A stretch of DNA of 64,000 bases. Origin: Bin87 sp965208015. GTDB lineage: Bacteria; Chloroflexota; Dehalococcoidia; Lucifugimonadales; UBA3495. Position 1 is the stretch's first letter. Every line of letters starts with the position of its first letter. The stretch covers positions 992,001 to 1,056,000 of the forward strand of contig OZ242309.1 of NCBI GenBank assembly GCA_965208015.1. Reading direction: 5' to 3'. The translations under genes were made by a program, and so were the position numbers. Below are positions 8,154 through 18,794 of the stretch, one piece after another. The notes beneath the pieces are model-generated. The model did no database searches. It was not told the DNA's origin and was given only the letters and a program-made list of their open reading frames with translations.

Positions 8154-8627
8154 CTAATGCCCGCGGCTGCAGAACTCGTCCCAGCTGGGCACGTCCTCGC
8201 CGGTGACGTACAGCCAGTAATACGTGCCGATGTCGCCCATGTACTTGAACTGCTTGCGCACGTCCTTGATGGTGGCCTCCAGGTCGCCGTGGGAGCGCAG
8301 GTAGTTGCGAATGTCGCCCCCGTACTCTTCCTCCAGCTCGATGAGCTTTTGCGCGTTGTGCACGGTAGCGACGATTTTGCGCCGGTTCCGGATGATAGCC
8401 GTGTCAGCGGCCAGCGTGTCGATGGCCGATTCGTCCATCGCGGCCACCGTTGCCACGTCGAACCCCTGAAACCCGGCCTGGAAGCCCGGCCATTTAGTGT
8501 TGACCACCTTCCAAGACATGCCGCTCTGGAACACGGCCTTGGTCATGACCTCCAGGTAATCATTCAGACTCCGGGGTTCGATCTGCTCCGGAGCTTCGGG
8601 ATGCTGCCGTTCCTCTTGGGTGGTCAT
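8154..8627 (-). CDS. DNA-3-methyladenine glycosylase I-like protein
   Basis: This 157-residue protein would excise alkylated adenine from DNA in base excision repair. It carries VFQSGMSWKVVNTKWPGF, DTLAADTAIIRNRRKIVATV and HNAQKLIEL, characteristic of the Tag-like HhH-GPD subgroup. It is shorter than E. coli Tag (about 187 residues) and lacks an obvious zinc-binding N-terminus, so it may be a divergent member. AAGGAG precedes the ATG at 8627. It is followed closely on the same strand by nothing but the repeat at 8058-8144. Confidence 0.78.
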   Translation of the reverse strand: MTTQEERQHPEAPEQIEPRSLNDYLEVMTKAVFQSGMSWKVVNTKWPGFQAGFQGFDVATVAAMDESAIDTLAADTAIIRNRRKIVATVHNAQKLIELEEEYGGDIRNYLRSHGDLEATIKDVRKQFKYMGDIGTYYWLYVTGEDVPSWDEFCSRGH

Positions 8628-8681
8628 AACGTGCTCCTTGATGAAACAGCGTCGGCCGCGGATGCGGACGGTTGGTCGCCT

Positions 8682-9497
8682 CTACACTGAGGGCGGAACG
8701 GAACCAGGGGCCGACGGGATGTCGATGCGAAGCAGCCGGCTCAGATTGGCCGTGGTGACCTCCGCCACTTCCTCCACCGAGATTCCCTTGACGGTTGCCA
8801 GGCACTGGGCCACGTCGGCCAGATGGCGCGGTTCCGTCCAGTTGTGGCGGTACTTCTTGAAGGGCTGCGGGTAGGCGTCGGTTTCCAGCACGATGTTTTC
8901 CAGCGGGATATCGCGGGCAACCTCGCGCAGTTCGGGCAGGCGGGTCAAGGGCCGCGCCAGCGAGATGAAGAAACCGCAGTCGATGGCTTCCCTCGCGGTT
9001 TCGGCGTCCCCTTGGAAATAGTGCATGGCCCCGCCGACCAAGCCAGCGTTCTCCTCGCGCAGCACCTTGAACACCGCCGGATGCGACTCCCGCGAGTGGA
9101 AGATGATGGGCAGTCCCAGGCTCTTGGCCAAGTGGATGTGCGCCCGGAACACCTGGTCCTGCACCTCGTGGTCGGGCGAGGTGGGCAGGTAATCGAGACC
9201 CACTTCCGAGATGCACACCACCCGCGGATTGTCTCTCGCCAGCGATTCCAGCCGGCCGTAAGCCTCGTCGTTCACCGGATCGTCGGCCTGCATCGGGTGA
9301 ATGCCCACCCCAGCGTAGAACATCGGGTGTTCGTCCGCCAGCGCGATACAACGCTCGGTCGATTCGATGGTGGTGCCGGCCAGCAGGATGTAACCCACGC
9401 CGGCCTCGCTCGCCCGCTCGAGGATGCCGGGTATTTCCTCTGGCACGTATTGGTCCAGGTGAGTGTGCGCGTCGCAGTAAATGGGCATCGTTGGCAT
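8682..9497 (-). CDS. tatD: TatD-family metal-dependent DNase
   Basis: This 271-residue TIM-barrel hydrolase binds two divalent metals. Seen are CDAHTHLDQ (the HxH metal ligands), GVGIHPMQAD, CISEVGLDYL (metal-bridging Glu), IIFHSRESHP and VLETDAYPQP (Asp ligand). TatD proteins are 3'-5' exonucleases linked to DNA repair. I start at the ATG at 9497; another ATG follows at 9488, and the frame extends to 9554 without homology. The gene is in the same direction as the glycosylase at 8154, with a 54-base gap. Confidence 0.88.
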   Translation of the reverse strand: MPTMPIYCDAHTHLDQYVPEEIPGILERASEAGVGYILLAGTTIESTERCIALADEHPMFYAGVGIHPMQADDPVNDEAYGRLESLARDNPRVVCISEVGLDYLPTSPDHEVQDQVFRAHIHLAKSLGLPIIFHSRESHPAVFKVLREENAGLVGGAMHYFQGDAETAREAIDCGFFISLARPLTRLPELREVARDIPLENIVLETDAYPQPFKKYRHNWTEPRHLADVAQCLATVKGISVEEVAEVTTANLSRLLRIDIPSAPGSVPPSV

Positions 9498-9598
9498 CAG
9501 CACGTTTTCCGAGCGTGGACGTTCCTGCCCGAAGTATAGCATTTGCCGGATCAAGCGGCGCGTGGGGGATGCACACAGTTACACGTTCGCGGTCATCG

Positions 9599-9627
9599 TT
9601 GACAGAACGGGTAGCCTGGTCTACGAT
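9599..9627 (+). promoter_or_regulatory. Sigma-70-type promoter of the suf operon
   Basis: A perfect TTGACA (9599-9604) is followed after exactly 17 bases by TACGAT (9622-9627). The predicted transcript start is near 9634, about 78 bases before sufB. A second, weaker TTGACC is at 9633-9638. I see no clear IscR or SufR operator. Confidence 0.65.
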
Positions 9628-9711
9628 AATTGTTGACCTTAATGGTCGGGAATTATCGAAACGTCCGCCGGCGTGCCGCTATCATCGCCGATCAGGGAGG
9701 AAGTAGGTCCA

Positions 9712-11184
<1,473 letters not shown>

Positions 11185-11244
11185 TACCGCCCAGCCTCCC
11201 AAGTTTCCGTTATCCCTCTGAATAAAAGGACGCTCAAAACCAAG

Positions 11245-12036
11245 ATGACCACCGCCAACGAAACGGTTTCACCCATCCTCGAGGTCAGGGATCTCCAGGT
11301 GTCCATCGATGATCAGGAAATACTGCGAGGCGTGAACCTTTCGGTAAATCCAGGCGAGGTTCATGCGATCATGGGCCCCAACGGGTCTGGAAAGAGCACC
11401 CTGGCCAATACCCTCGCCGGCCGGCCGGAATACACGGTCACAAGTGGTTCGGCTGTGTACAAGGGCATGGACCTGCTGGACATGGAGCCCGAAGACCGGG
11501 CGCGCGAAGGGGTTTTCCTCGCCTTTCAGTATCCGGTGGAACTGCCCGGCGTGCGCGCGTGGCAATTCCTCAAAGCCGCCGTGGACGCCAAGCGGGTCCA
11601 TTTGGGCGAGGAGGAAATGGGCGCCCGCGAATTTGACCGCCTGCTGCGCATCAAGGTCGCCGAGGTCGAAATCGATCCCGAACTGGTGCGGCGTTCCGTC
11701 AACGAGGGCTTCTCCGGCGGCGAGAAAAAGCGCAACGAAGTGCTGCAAATGGCGCTGCTGGAACCCACCCTTTCCCTGCTGGACGAAACCGACTCCGGGC
11801 TGGACATCGACGCCCTGCGCATCGTGGCCGATGGCGTGAACCGACTGCGCCGGCCGGATAACGCGGCGGTCGTGGTGACCCACTACCAACGCATCCTGAA
11901 TTACATAACCCCAGACCAGGTGCACGTGCTGGTGGACGGTCGCATCGTCCTCAGCGGCGGCCCGGAGCTAGCCGAGCAACTGGAAGCCCGGGGCTACGAC
12001 TGGGTAAGGGAGGAGGCGGAAGCAACGCCAGCCTGA
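11245..12036 (+). CDS. sufC: Fe-S cluster assembly ATPase SufC
   Basis: This 263-residue ABC-type ATPase drives the SufBCD scaffold. It has Walker A GPNGSGKST, the signature FSGGEKKRNE and Walker B LSLLDETDSGLD, plus the H-loop VVVTHYQRIL; the extended Q-loop segment FQYPVELPGV is typical of SufC. AAAGGAC precedes the ATG. It lies 60 bases after sufB and 107 before sufD. Confidence 0.96.
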   Translation: MTTANETVSPILEVRDLQVSIDDQEILRGVNLSVNPGEVHAIMGPNGSGKSTLANTLAGRPEYTVTSGSAVYKGMDLLDMEPEDRAREGVFLAFQYPVELPGVRAWQFLKAAVDAKRVHLGEEEMGAREFDRLLRIKVAEVEIDPELVRRSVNEGFSGGEKKRNEVLQMALLEPTLSLLDETDSGLDIDALRIVADGVNRLRRPDNAAVVVTHYQRILNYITPDQVHVLVDGRIVLSGGPELAEQLEARGYDWVREEAEATPA

Positions 12037-12143
12037 AGTCTCGCCAAGACAAGCTTCAGGAAAGCGGTTATGCGCATCCGCAGTTCTTTCGGAATATCTT
12101 CGGCCGCCCCAAGGAATGCCGATCCCGGCTTTGAGCAAAATCC

Positions 12144-13505
12144 ATGACCACCACTGCGCCTGCACCCGCCTCCGAATCCTATCCGCACTACGCCGCAGCT
12201 TACGCTGAGCAGCAGGCGAGCGATGTCTCCGCGATCCAGGAGATACGAGAACGCGGCTGGGAAGCGTTCAATCGCATCGGGTTGCCCACCGCCAGGCGCG
12301 GCAACGAGCCTTGGAAGTACACCAACGCCGGCCCCATCGCCCGGGAAGCGTTCTCGTATGCCGACTTCGCCTCTCGCGGTGAGACAGGCCCGACCCAGGC
12401 TGAAGTTAAGTCCGTTGCCCCGTGGCGGCCGGACTGGCGCACCCTGGTGGTCATCGACGGAGCCTTCGCTCCCGGCCTGTCAACCGGAACCGCGGCTGGT
12501 GCGGGAATCGCCGCCGGCCTGTCCGACGCAATCGAATCCGATCCTGCGTTGACCGAAAGGGTGTTGGGCCACCTCGCCGCTCCTGCTGAAGATGGGTTCG
12601 CAGCGCTCAATACCGCTTTCGTTGGCGACGGGGTCGGCATATCCGTACCGGCCGGAACCGATGCCGGCATCATCAACGTCGTGTACGTGACCACCGGCCG
12701 TGAGCAGCCCCGCGCTACCCACCCGCGCCTCGTGATCTCAGCTGCTCCTAATTCTCGCGCCACCGTCGTCGAGACCTTCGTCGGCCCTGACGTGCGCTAC
12801 CTGACCAACACCGTCATGGAAGCCTCGGTGGGCGAAGGCGCTAATGTGGAACACTACCGACTCCTTTTGGAGGGCAGCGAAGCGTATCACGTAGGCGTCA
12901 GCCGTGTTCTTCAGCACAAAGATTCCGCTTTCTCTTCGGTGGCAATCGCCCACGGAGCCGCGCTGGGCCGCAATGATTTCGGCGTCACCATCGCTGGAAC
13001 CGGGGCCGAGTGCACGCTCAACGGGCTGTACCTCACCACCGGAAACCAGCACATCGACAACTACATCAACATCGACCATGCGGAGCCCTATGGGACCAGC
13101 CGGCTGTTCTACAAGGGCATCCTTGACGGACGCTCCCGCGCCGTGTTCGGCGGCAATGTGACCGTGCGCAAGGACGCCCAAAAGACCGACGCCCAGCAAA
13201 CCGACAAGAACCTGCTCCTGTCTGACGAAGCCGAGGTGGACAGCAAGCCCAGCCTGCTCATCTACGCCGACGACGTGAAATGCGGGCACGGCGCCACCGC
13301 GGGGCACGTCGATGCCGACACGGTGTTCTACATGCGCAGCCGGGGGCTCGACCTCGCCACCGCCAGCCGCATCCTGATCCACGCCTTCGCCAGCGAAATC
13401 ATCGACACAGTGACGCTGGAACCGTTGCGGGAATATCTCGACGAACGGTTCCGGAACGCCATACCTTCCGCCAACATCGCTCTGCCCATCGGAGGCCGCT
13501 CGTGA
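12144..13505 (+). CDS. sufD: Fe-S cluster assembly protein SufD
   Basis: This 453-residue paralogue of SufB forms the SufB-SufD heterodimer. The C-terminal beta-helix is clear, with IYADDVKCGHGATAGHVDAD and FYMRSRGLDLATASRIL followed by FASEIIDTV. The N-terminal helical region RRGNEPWKYTNAGPI is the usual SufD opening. Its stop overlaps the GTG start of sufS (GTGA), so translation is coupled. Confidence 0.94.
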   Translation: MTTTAPAPASESYPHYAAAYAEQQASDVSAIQEIRERGWEAFNRIGLPTARRGNEPWKYTNAGPIAREAFSYADFASRGETGPTQAEVKSVAPWRPDWRTLVVIDGAFAPGLSTGTAAGAGIAAGLSDAIESDPALTERVLGHLAAPAEDGFAALNTAFVGDGVGISVPAGTDAGIINVVYVTTGREQPRATHPRLVISAAPNSRATVVETFVGPDVRYLTNTVMEASVGEGANVEHYRLLLEGSEAYHVGVSRVLQHKDSAFSSVAIAHGAALGRNDFGVTIAGTGAECTLNGLYLTTGNQHIDNYINIDHAEPYGTSRLFYKGILDGRSRAVFGGNVTVRKDAQKTDAQQTDKNLLLSDEAEVDSKPSLLIYADDVKCGHGATAGHVDADTVFYMRSRGLDLATASRILIHAFASEIIDTVTLEPLREYLDERFRNAIPSANIALPIGGRS

Positions 13506-14770
13506 CCACCGCAACAGGCAACGTTTCTGGTTCCTCCGCCGGCGCGCTGACCGCCGAGGACGTGGCGCGCATCCGACGGGATTTTCCGGTGCTGGATCAA
13601 CTGGTCAACGGGAAACCCCTGGTTTATCTGGACAACGCGGCTACCACGCAGAAGCCCCGGTCAGTAATCGACGCCATCAGCAACTACTACCTGCACAACA
13701 ACTCCAACGTTCACCGCGGCGTACACACCCTGAGCCAGCGGGCCACCGATGATTACGAGGTCGGGCGTGAAGCGGTGCGCCGTTTTATCAACGCTCCCGA
13801 CGCCTCCGAGATCATCTACGTCCGGAACACGACTGAGGGGCTGAACCTGGTCGCCAGCAGCTATGGGCGCAAGTTCTTCAAGGCCGGGGATGAGGTCATC
13901 ATCACCGGCATGGAGCACCACTCCAACATCGTGCCCTGGCAGATTTTGGGCAAGGAGATCGGCGTCCGCCTGCGTGTCATTCCCTTCAACGACCAGGGCG
14001 AGTTGCTGATGGACGAGTACGAGAGGCTCCTGAGCGAGCGCACTCGCCTGGTATCGGTGGTGCATCAATCCAACGCTTTGGGAACCATCAACCCGGTGCA
14101 GTCGATTGTAGAATTGGCTCACGCTCGCGGCGTTCCGGTCATGCTCGATGCCGCGCAATCGATACCGCACCTCCCTGTTGACGTTCAGGCCCTCGGCGCC
14201 GATTTCCTGACTTTCTCGGGCCACAAGATGTACGGGCCCACCGGCATCGGCGTCCTATGGGGCCGGGCCGATCTGCTAAACGAGATGCCGCCCTACCAGT
14301 CAGGCGGCGAGATGATCCGCTCCGTGACCTTCGAGGAAACCATCTACAACGTCATCCCGCACAAGTTTGAGGCCGGCACGCCGGACATCGCCGGCGCCAT
14401 CGGGCTCGGCGCGGCTGTCGAATACCTAGAAGCCATCGGCATGGACCGCATCGCCGCATACGAACAGGCGCTGATGCGCTACGGCGCTGACCGTCTCGCC
14501 GAGATCGAAGGTGTCAGGCTCATCGGCACCGCAGAAAACCGTGGCGGCGTCCTGTCGTTCTACATGGAGTCGGCCCACGCCCACGACATCGGCACCATCC
14601 TGGACGCCGAGGGCATCGCCGTGCGCACCGGCCACCATTGCGCCCAGCCGGTGATGGCTCGCTATGAAATACCGGCGACGGTGCGGGCGTCCCTGTCCTT
14701 CTACAACACCACCGAGGAAATCGACGCCCTGATCAAGGGCATTGATCGAGTCATTGAGGTTTTCGGCTGA
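13502..14770 (+). CDS. sufS: Cysteine desulfurase SufS
   Basis: This 422-residue pyridoxal-phosphate enzyme takes sulfur from cysteine as a persulfide for cluster assembly. The cofactor Lys is in TFSGHKMYGPTG (Lys242), and the active-site Cys is in VRTGHHCAQPVM (Cys380); YLDNAATTQKP is the group-II signature near the N-terminus. The GTG at 13502 overlaps the sufD stop by 4 bases; the frame is open further upstream but only as antisense-like filler. The stop overlaps the sufU start by one base. The short active-site loop implies that it needs SufU as sulfur acceptor. Confidence 0.95.
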   Translation: MTTATGNVSGSSAGALTAEDVARIRRDFPVLDQLVNGKPLVYLDNAATTQKPRSVIDAISNYYLHNNSNVHRGVHTLSQRATDDYEVGREAVRRFINAPDASEIIYVRNTTEGLNLVASSYGRKFFKAGDEVIITGMEHHSNIVPWQILGKEIGVRLRVIPFNDQGELLMDEYERLLSERTRLVSVVHQSNALGTINPVQSIVELAHARGVPVMLDAAQSIPHLPVDVQALGADFLTFSGHKMYGPTGIGVLWGRADLLNEMPPYQSGGEMIRSVTFEETIYNVIPHKFEAGTPDIAGAIGLGAAVEYLEAIGMDRIAAYEQALMRYGADRLAEIEGVRLIGTAENRGGVLSFYMESAHAHDIGTILDAEGIAVRTGHHCAQPVMARYEIPATVRASLSFYNTTEEIDALIKGIDRVIEVFG

Positions 14771-15219
14771 TGGCATCCGACCTGAGCGATCTCTACCAGG
14801 AAATCCTTCTCGAACACAACCGGCGGCCCCGCAATTTCCGCACTCTGGATGACGCCACCCACCACGCGGACGGCTTCAACCCGCTGTGTGGCGACGAGAT
14901 TTCGCTGCAACTCCGGGTCGATGAGGAGACCGTAGGCGACGTTGGTTTCCAGGGGCACGGGTGCGCCATCAGCCGCGCTTCTGCGTCCCTTTTGACCCAG
15001 GCGGTGAAGGGGGGATCAACCTCAGACGCCATGGCCATGTTCGATGAGTTTCACCGCATGCTCACCGAACCCGACGCCGAGCTCGACTACGACCTGCTGG
15101 GCGACCTGGAAATGCTCGCCGGCGTGATCGCGTATCCCACCCGCATCAAGTGCGCCATCCTGGCCTGGCACACCCTGAAAGCGGCAATGCACGGCGAGGG
15201 CATCGCCACCACTGAGTAA
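14770..15219 (+). CDS. sufU: Sulfur acceptor / scaffold SufU
   Basis: This 149-residue SufU/IscU-like protein accepts sulfur from SufS through a zinc site. The ligands are all present: Cys40 and Asp42 in NPLCGDE, Cys65 in GHGCAISRASASLL, Cys128 in RIKCAILAW; the insert between the second and third Cys marks the SufU rather than the IscU type. It overlaps the sufS stop by one base. A second, divergent SufU follows. Confidence 0.93.
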   Translation: MASDLSDLYQEILLEHNRRPRNFRTLDDATHHADGFNPLCGDEISLQLRVDEETVGDVGFQGHGCAISRASASLLTQAVKGGSTSDAMAMFDEFHRMLTEPDAELDYDLLGDLEMLAGVIAYPTRIKCAILAWHTLKAAMHGEGIATTE

Positions 15220-15237
15220 GTTTCTCTCCGGCAATCT

Positions 15238-15264
15238 GTCATTCCGGCTTGTGCCGGAATCCAG
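15238..15264. repeat. Single-hairpin relative of the MITE-like element
   Basis: The sequence GTCATTCCGGCTTGTGCCGG continues to AATCCAG and folds with a short loop. It matches one end of the 1287-1386 element. It lies 14 bases upstream of the second SufU gene and could affect its translation. Confidence 0.6.
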
Positions 15265-15277
15265 ACGCCGGCGTACC

Positions 15278-15760
15278 ATGTCCTCGCTCCCCGACAATCC
15301 CGACGCGCTTTACGGCGACGTCATCATGGACCACTATCGCAGTCCGCGGCACCGTGCTCCGTTGTCGTCCGCCGACGTCGAAGCCGAGGAGTTCAATCCC
15401 TTCTGCGGAGACCGTGCTACCCTGCAATTGCGCCTCAGCCACGACAGCGCAAATCCGGCATCCATCCAGGACGTCAGCGCCATTGCCGAGGGGTGCAGCA
15501 TCATCCAGGCGTCGGCATCGCTGTTGGCCGACAACGTGCACGGTCGCACCGTGGAGCAGGCGGCTGACCTCTCCCAGTTGTTCCGGGACTTGATGCAGGG
15601 CAAACCGCTACCGCCGGTGGCTCTGTCCGAGCTCGGCGAGTTGGAAGCTTTGGAAGTAGTGCGGCAATACCCGGTGCGCATCAAATGCGCGCTGCTGCCC
15701 TGGGTCGCCCTGGAAGAAGGGCTGCGACGGCTGCGGCGAAGAGGCGCGGTTGGTGGCTAG
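15278..15760 (+). CDS. Second SufU-like protein
   Basis: This 160-residue paralogue of the preceding SufU is strongly diverged but keeps every metal ligand: Cys43 and Asp45 in FNPFCGDR, Cys73 in EGCSIIQASASLL, Cys137 in RIKCALLPW. Candidate roles are an alternative sulfur acceptor or a carrier of assembled clusters. The ATG at 15278 fits the family start; the frame extends 27 bases upstream into the hairpin repeat. Its 3' end overlaps the convergent lipoprotein gene by 4 bases. It is likely the last suf operon gene. Confidence 0.88.
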   Translation: MSSLPDNPDALYGDVIMDHYRSPRHRAPLSSADVEAEEFNPFCGDRATLQLRLSHDSANPASIQDVSAIAEGCSIIQASASLLADNVHGRTVEQAADLSQLFRDLMQGKPLPPVALSELGELEALEVVRQYPVRIKCALLPWVALEEGLRRLRRRGAVGG

Positions 15761-16683
15761 TTGGCCGACGGCGGGTGCGAGGCCGGCATCTCGGACAGCA
15801 CCGCCAGTAAACGATAACCGTACCTGGGCAGCTCAGGCGGCGGGCCGGTTACGCCTGAGAACAGGTCATACCTTTCCACGCTCAGGCGGTATTCGAAGCC
15901 ATGCCCTCGTGGGAACTCCTCAATCACACCATAGTACGGTTCACCGTTCACCACGATACACGCGGCCGTAACCGGGGCGTCCTCATAGCAAACTACCCGC
16001 CATGGGCCGACCGTAATTTCTTCCACGTGGCTCTGCGCGGGAGCCTGTTCAACTATATCCAGTAATCGCCGTGTACCAGATTCATAACTCTCAAATCGGA
16101 TCCGGTAGTCGAAGCCGGGCCGGAAGGTGAAACCATCGATGGAATCGCGGACCGGGCGGCCATCTACCAACAGGCATTGCTCGTCGGATTTCGGGCATTG
16201 CACCCGAGCTGGCGCGACCGTTGCCTCCTGAACCTGGCCGGAAGCGCGGGTTTTTGAGACCACTTCCAGCAGGCGATAACCGTACCTGCCCGCGTCTTGG
16301 GGCGGCTCCTTTTGTCCCGGGAAGGCATCGTATCGCTCGATGCGCAGGCGGTACTCGTACCCCGGCTCGTGGGTGAACCCATCTATCTCTTCGTAGAAGA
16401 ACCCGCCGTCCACGATCAGGCACATGCGGCGAAACGGCCCATAGCACTCCCGGCGGGCCGGGCCCACGTTGATCTCCTGAACCCGGGATGACGTGCGAAT
16501 CGTTCCGTCGATAGCCTCAGGTTCGGTAGCCCTGGAATCGACTGCCGCAGGACCCGTTGCCCTCTCATCGACGCCGGGAGCCGGCATATTTTCGGTGCAA
16601 CCGGCCAGAACCGCCCCAAGTGCCAGCAGTATTGAGATGGCAGCGCCGGCCACAACAACGTGGCGACGGCTCGCCAGCATCAT
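15757..16683 (-). CDS. Lipoprotein with three DUF4377 domains
   Basis: This 308-residue protein has a signal peptide ending in a lipobox (GAVLAGC, Cys29), so it should be anchored to the outer face of the membrane. After a linker there are three copies of a DUF4377-like unit, at about 67-147, 148-216 and 217-302. Each has VEEITVGP-like start, a Cys pair around CLIVDG or CLLVDG, IDGFTHEPGYEYRLRIERYD-like core and a YRLLEVVS end. The domain is common in heat-shock-HslJ-type lipoproteins; its function is not known. Its ATG overlaps the stop of the DinB-like gene (ATGA). Confidence 0.8.
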   Translation of the reverse strand: MMLASRRHVVVAGAAISILLALGAVLAGCTENMPAPGVDERATGPAAVDSRATEPEAIDGTIRTSSRVQEINVGPARRECYGPFRRMCLIVDGGFFYEEIDGFTHEPGYEYRLRIERYDAFPGQKEPPQDAGRYGYRLLEVVSKTRASGQVQEATVAPARVQCPKSDEQCLLVDGRPVRDSIDGFTFRPGFDYRIRFESYESGTRRLLDIVEQAPAQSHVEEITVGPWRVVCYEDAPVTAACIVVNGEPYYGVIEEFPRGHGFEYRLSVERYDLFSGVTGPPPELPRYGYRLLAVLSEMPASHPPSAN

Positions 16684-17180
16684 TTGCCCTGCAATCCTCG
16701 CAGGTAGGCAATATGACCGACGTGCTGGTACATCTCGCCGATGATCTGGCGGAACATGGCGCTCAGCGACATCTCCGGGCGTCGTTCGCGCGGTACCCGT
16801 TCCATGTCATCCGGGGTTAGCGTGTCCAGATACGCCAGCGTGGCCTGCCGCACCGACGCGCGGTAGCGGAGGAACTCGCCCAGATCCACACCGGGAAAGT
16901 TGTTCACCTGCTCGGCGGTATGACCGAAGCCATTGTCACGGGTGGGCAAGTCGAATTTCTCGTGCCAACCTTCGGTCTCCCAAAGTTCGGTCTGGAACTG
17001 GGCAAAGAACTGGATCCACATGTCTTCGACCCGGACCATGTGCCAGAGAATCCAGCCGATGGAATTGGCGTCGGCGGCCGGTTGCCAGGCGAGTTCGTCC
17101 GGGCCCAACCTATCCAGTGCTTCCAGGAGGAAGCCGTTTTCCTTGTCCAGCGCGTCAACGATGAATTCGTTGAGAGTCAT
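16680..17180 (-). CDS. DinB-like four-helix metal-binding protein
   Basis: This 166-residue protein is of the DinB/DUF664 superfamily, relatives of which include mycothiol- and bacillithiol-dependent transferases. The metal-binding His residues are in SIGWILWHMVRVED and GEMYQHVGHIAYLRGLQG. It is cytoplasmic with four predicted helices. A thiol-dependent detoxification role would be in keeping with the family, but the substrate is unknown. It is coupled to the downstream lipoprotein and follows ferritin by 15 bases. Confidence 0.82.
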   Translation of the reverse strand: MTLNEFIVDALDKENGFLLEALDRLGPDELAWQPAADANSIGWILWHMVRVEDMWIQFFAQFQTELWETEGWHEKFDLPTRDNGFGHTAEQVNNFPGVDLGEFLRYRASVRQATLAYLDTLTPDDMERVPRERRPEMSLSAMFRQIIGEMYQHVGHIAYLRGLQGK

Positions 17181-17195
17181 TACATGACCTCCGGG

Positions 17196-17708
17196 TTATT
17201 CGGCGACGGCGGGCGCTGGAGTGCGGGCTCCCATCTCACGGTCCAGCAGCAGAAGCGCGTCGCTGCGGCCGGCCACCTTGTCCAGGGAGGCAATCACGTC
17301 GCGGGCCGTTTTCTCTTCTTCAACCTGCTCGTTCACGAACCATTGCAGCATCACCTGGCTGGCGAAGTCGGCAGACTCGGCGGCAACCGAGTACAGTTGA
17401 TTGATCAACTGCGAAACGTGCTGCTCGTGTTCAAGTGTTTGGCGCATCACGTCTTCCACCGAATCGAACTCGATGGGCGGCTGCTCGATGGGCAGCAGAG
17501 TTACCCGCCCGTCACGGTCCTCTATGTAGGTCAGGAACCGCATGGCGTGGTCGTATTCCTCCTGGCTCTGGATGCGCATCCAGTGAGCGAAGCCGGGCAG
17601 GTCGACGGAATCGCAAAAGGTGGACATCGACAGGTAGAGATACGACGAGTAGAACTCGGCGTTGATGTGGCGGTTGAACGCCTCCTGCAAGGCGGTGCTG
17701 ACGGCCAT
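17196..17708 (-). CDS. ftnA: Non-heme ferritin
   Basis: This 170-residue iron-storage protein oxidises Fe2+ at a ferroxidase centre and stores it in a 24-subunit cage. Ligands are visible: Glu18 in INAEFYSSYLYL, Glu51 and His54 in SQEEYDHAMRF, and the later Glu/Gln in WFVNEQVEEEKTA. GGAG precedes the ATG. It lies about 1.4 kb from the end of the suf operon, on the opposite strand; iron storage and cluster assembly genes therefore sit close together. Confidence 0.93.
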   Translation of the reverse strand: MAVSTALQEAFNRHINAEFYSSYLYLSMSTFCDSVDLPGFAHWMRIQSQEEYDHAMRFLTYIEDRDGRVTLLPIEQPPIEFDSVEDVMRQTLEHEQHVSQLINQLYSVAAESADFASQVMLQWFVNEQVEEEKTARDVIASLDKVAGRSDALLLLDREMGARTPAPAVAE

Positions 17709-17766
17709 GTCGGTACTCCGTGTTGGTAACGCGGGGGCGATGAGGGTTTGCTTGCTGGCAGGGCGC

Positions 17767-18561
17767 TCAGTCGTGGAGGAACCCCAGGACGGTGTCGAAG
17801 AACGCCTCGGGGCGTTCCACTTGCGGTATGTGGCCGCACTGCGGAATGACCGTCAACGTGGCGTTGGGCAGCAGGTCCCGGAACGCCTCACCGTATTCCG
17901 GGGGTATCACCTGGTCGGAATCGCCCCAGACGATCAGCGTGGGCATTACGATGCGATGAGCCCGCTTGGTCAGGCCGCGTTCCGGGATCGGCCAGGTGAA
18001 CTTGGCGACCGATTGCAGGGTTTGGATGCGATCCAGCGTGTGCTCCAGCCGAGCCTCGGGTTCGGTGGGTTGCGCGACGTAAGCATGGGCCAGTTCCCCT
18101 TCGGAATCGTGCCAGAGCATTTCGCGCCGTTCGTCGGGGGTCAGGATGAAAAAGTCCGCTACCGGCTTGTCTTCCAACCACAATCCCAAAGAGTTCACCA
18201 GCACCAGCCGCGAGATGCGGTCGGGACGATGAGCCGCCAGCTCCGCGGCGCAGAAGCCCCCGTAGGAATGCCCGATCAAGTGGCACCGCTCGACCCCCAG
18301 GGCGTCGAGAAATTCTTCAAAGAACTGCACCAGGTCCCAGAGGTCGTCCAGGTGGTTGAGGCCGGTGGACTTGGCGACGCCGGGATGCGCCGGCGCGTAG
18401 ACGTGGTAGTCCTCCGCCAACCGATCCAGGAAGTCCGGCCATCCGACGTACCCACCGGCTCCGTGCAGGTAGATCAGCGCGTCGCCGGCACCACCTTCTG
18501 CGACCTGGACATTGAACATCCCGCCGCGAACGGGCACCATACGCTCCGTGTGAGCAACCAT
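17767..18561 (-). CDS. Alpha/beta hydrolase
   Basis: This 264-residue hydrolase of the epoxide-hydrolase/haloperoxidase-like group has an intact catalytic set: oxyanion region YLHGAGGYVGW, nucleophile elbow LIGHSYGGFC, acid in VWGDSDQVIPPE and His in QCGHIPQVERPEAF. A cap domain lies between. The substrate is unknown. GAGGTG lies upstream of the ATG at 18561. It begins a minus-strand group with ferritin, DinB-like and lipoprotein genes. Confidence 0.88.
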   Translation of the reverse strand: MVAHTERMVPVRGGMFNVQVAEGGAGDALIYLHGAGGYVGWPDFLDRLAEDYHVYAPAHPGVAKSTGLNHLDDLWDLVQFFEEFLDALGVERCHLIGHSYGGFCAAELAAHRPDRISRLVLVNSLGLWLEDKPVADFFILTPDERREMLWHDSEGELAHAYVAQPTEPEARLEHTLDRIQTLQSVAKFTWPIPERGLTKRAHRIVMPTLIVWGDSDQVIPPEYGEAFRDLLPNATLTVIPQCGHIPQVERPEAFFDTVLGFLHD

Positions 18562-18794
18562 TGGTGAAACACCTCAACCGTTAGTAGGCTTCGTGGAAGT
18601 TCGGCAATCCGGCTCCACCCACCCGCTTTCATCGAGCTGACAGACTGTAACGGATTCCGAATACCGTGCCGGTAATACCATACCATAACCATCCTGCCGC
18701 CCATTCATAGCCCAAGACGCTGGCCGTCCGCGCGAGGTTCGCCGCCCGCTGCGCGTTGACGCCCGCCAATACTTGCGGCACAATGATTCGCGCC

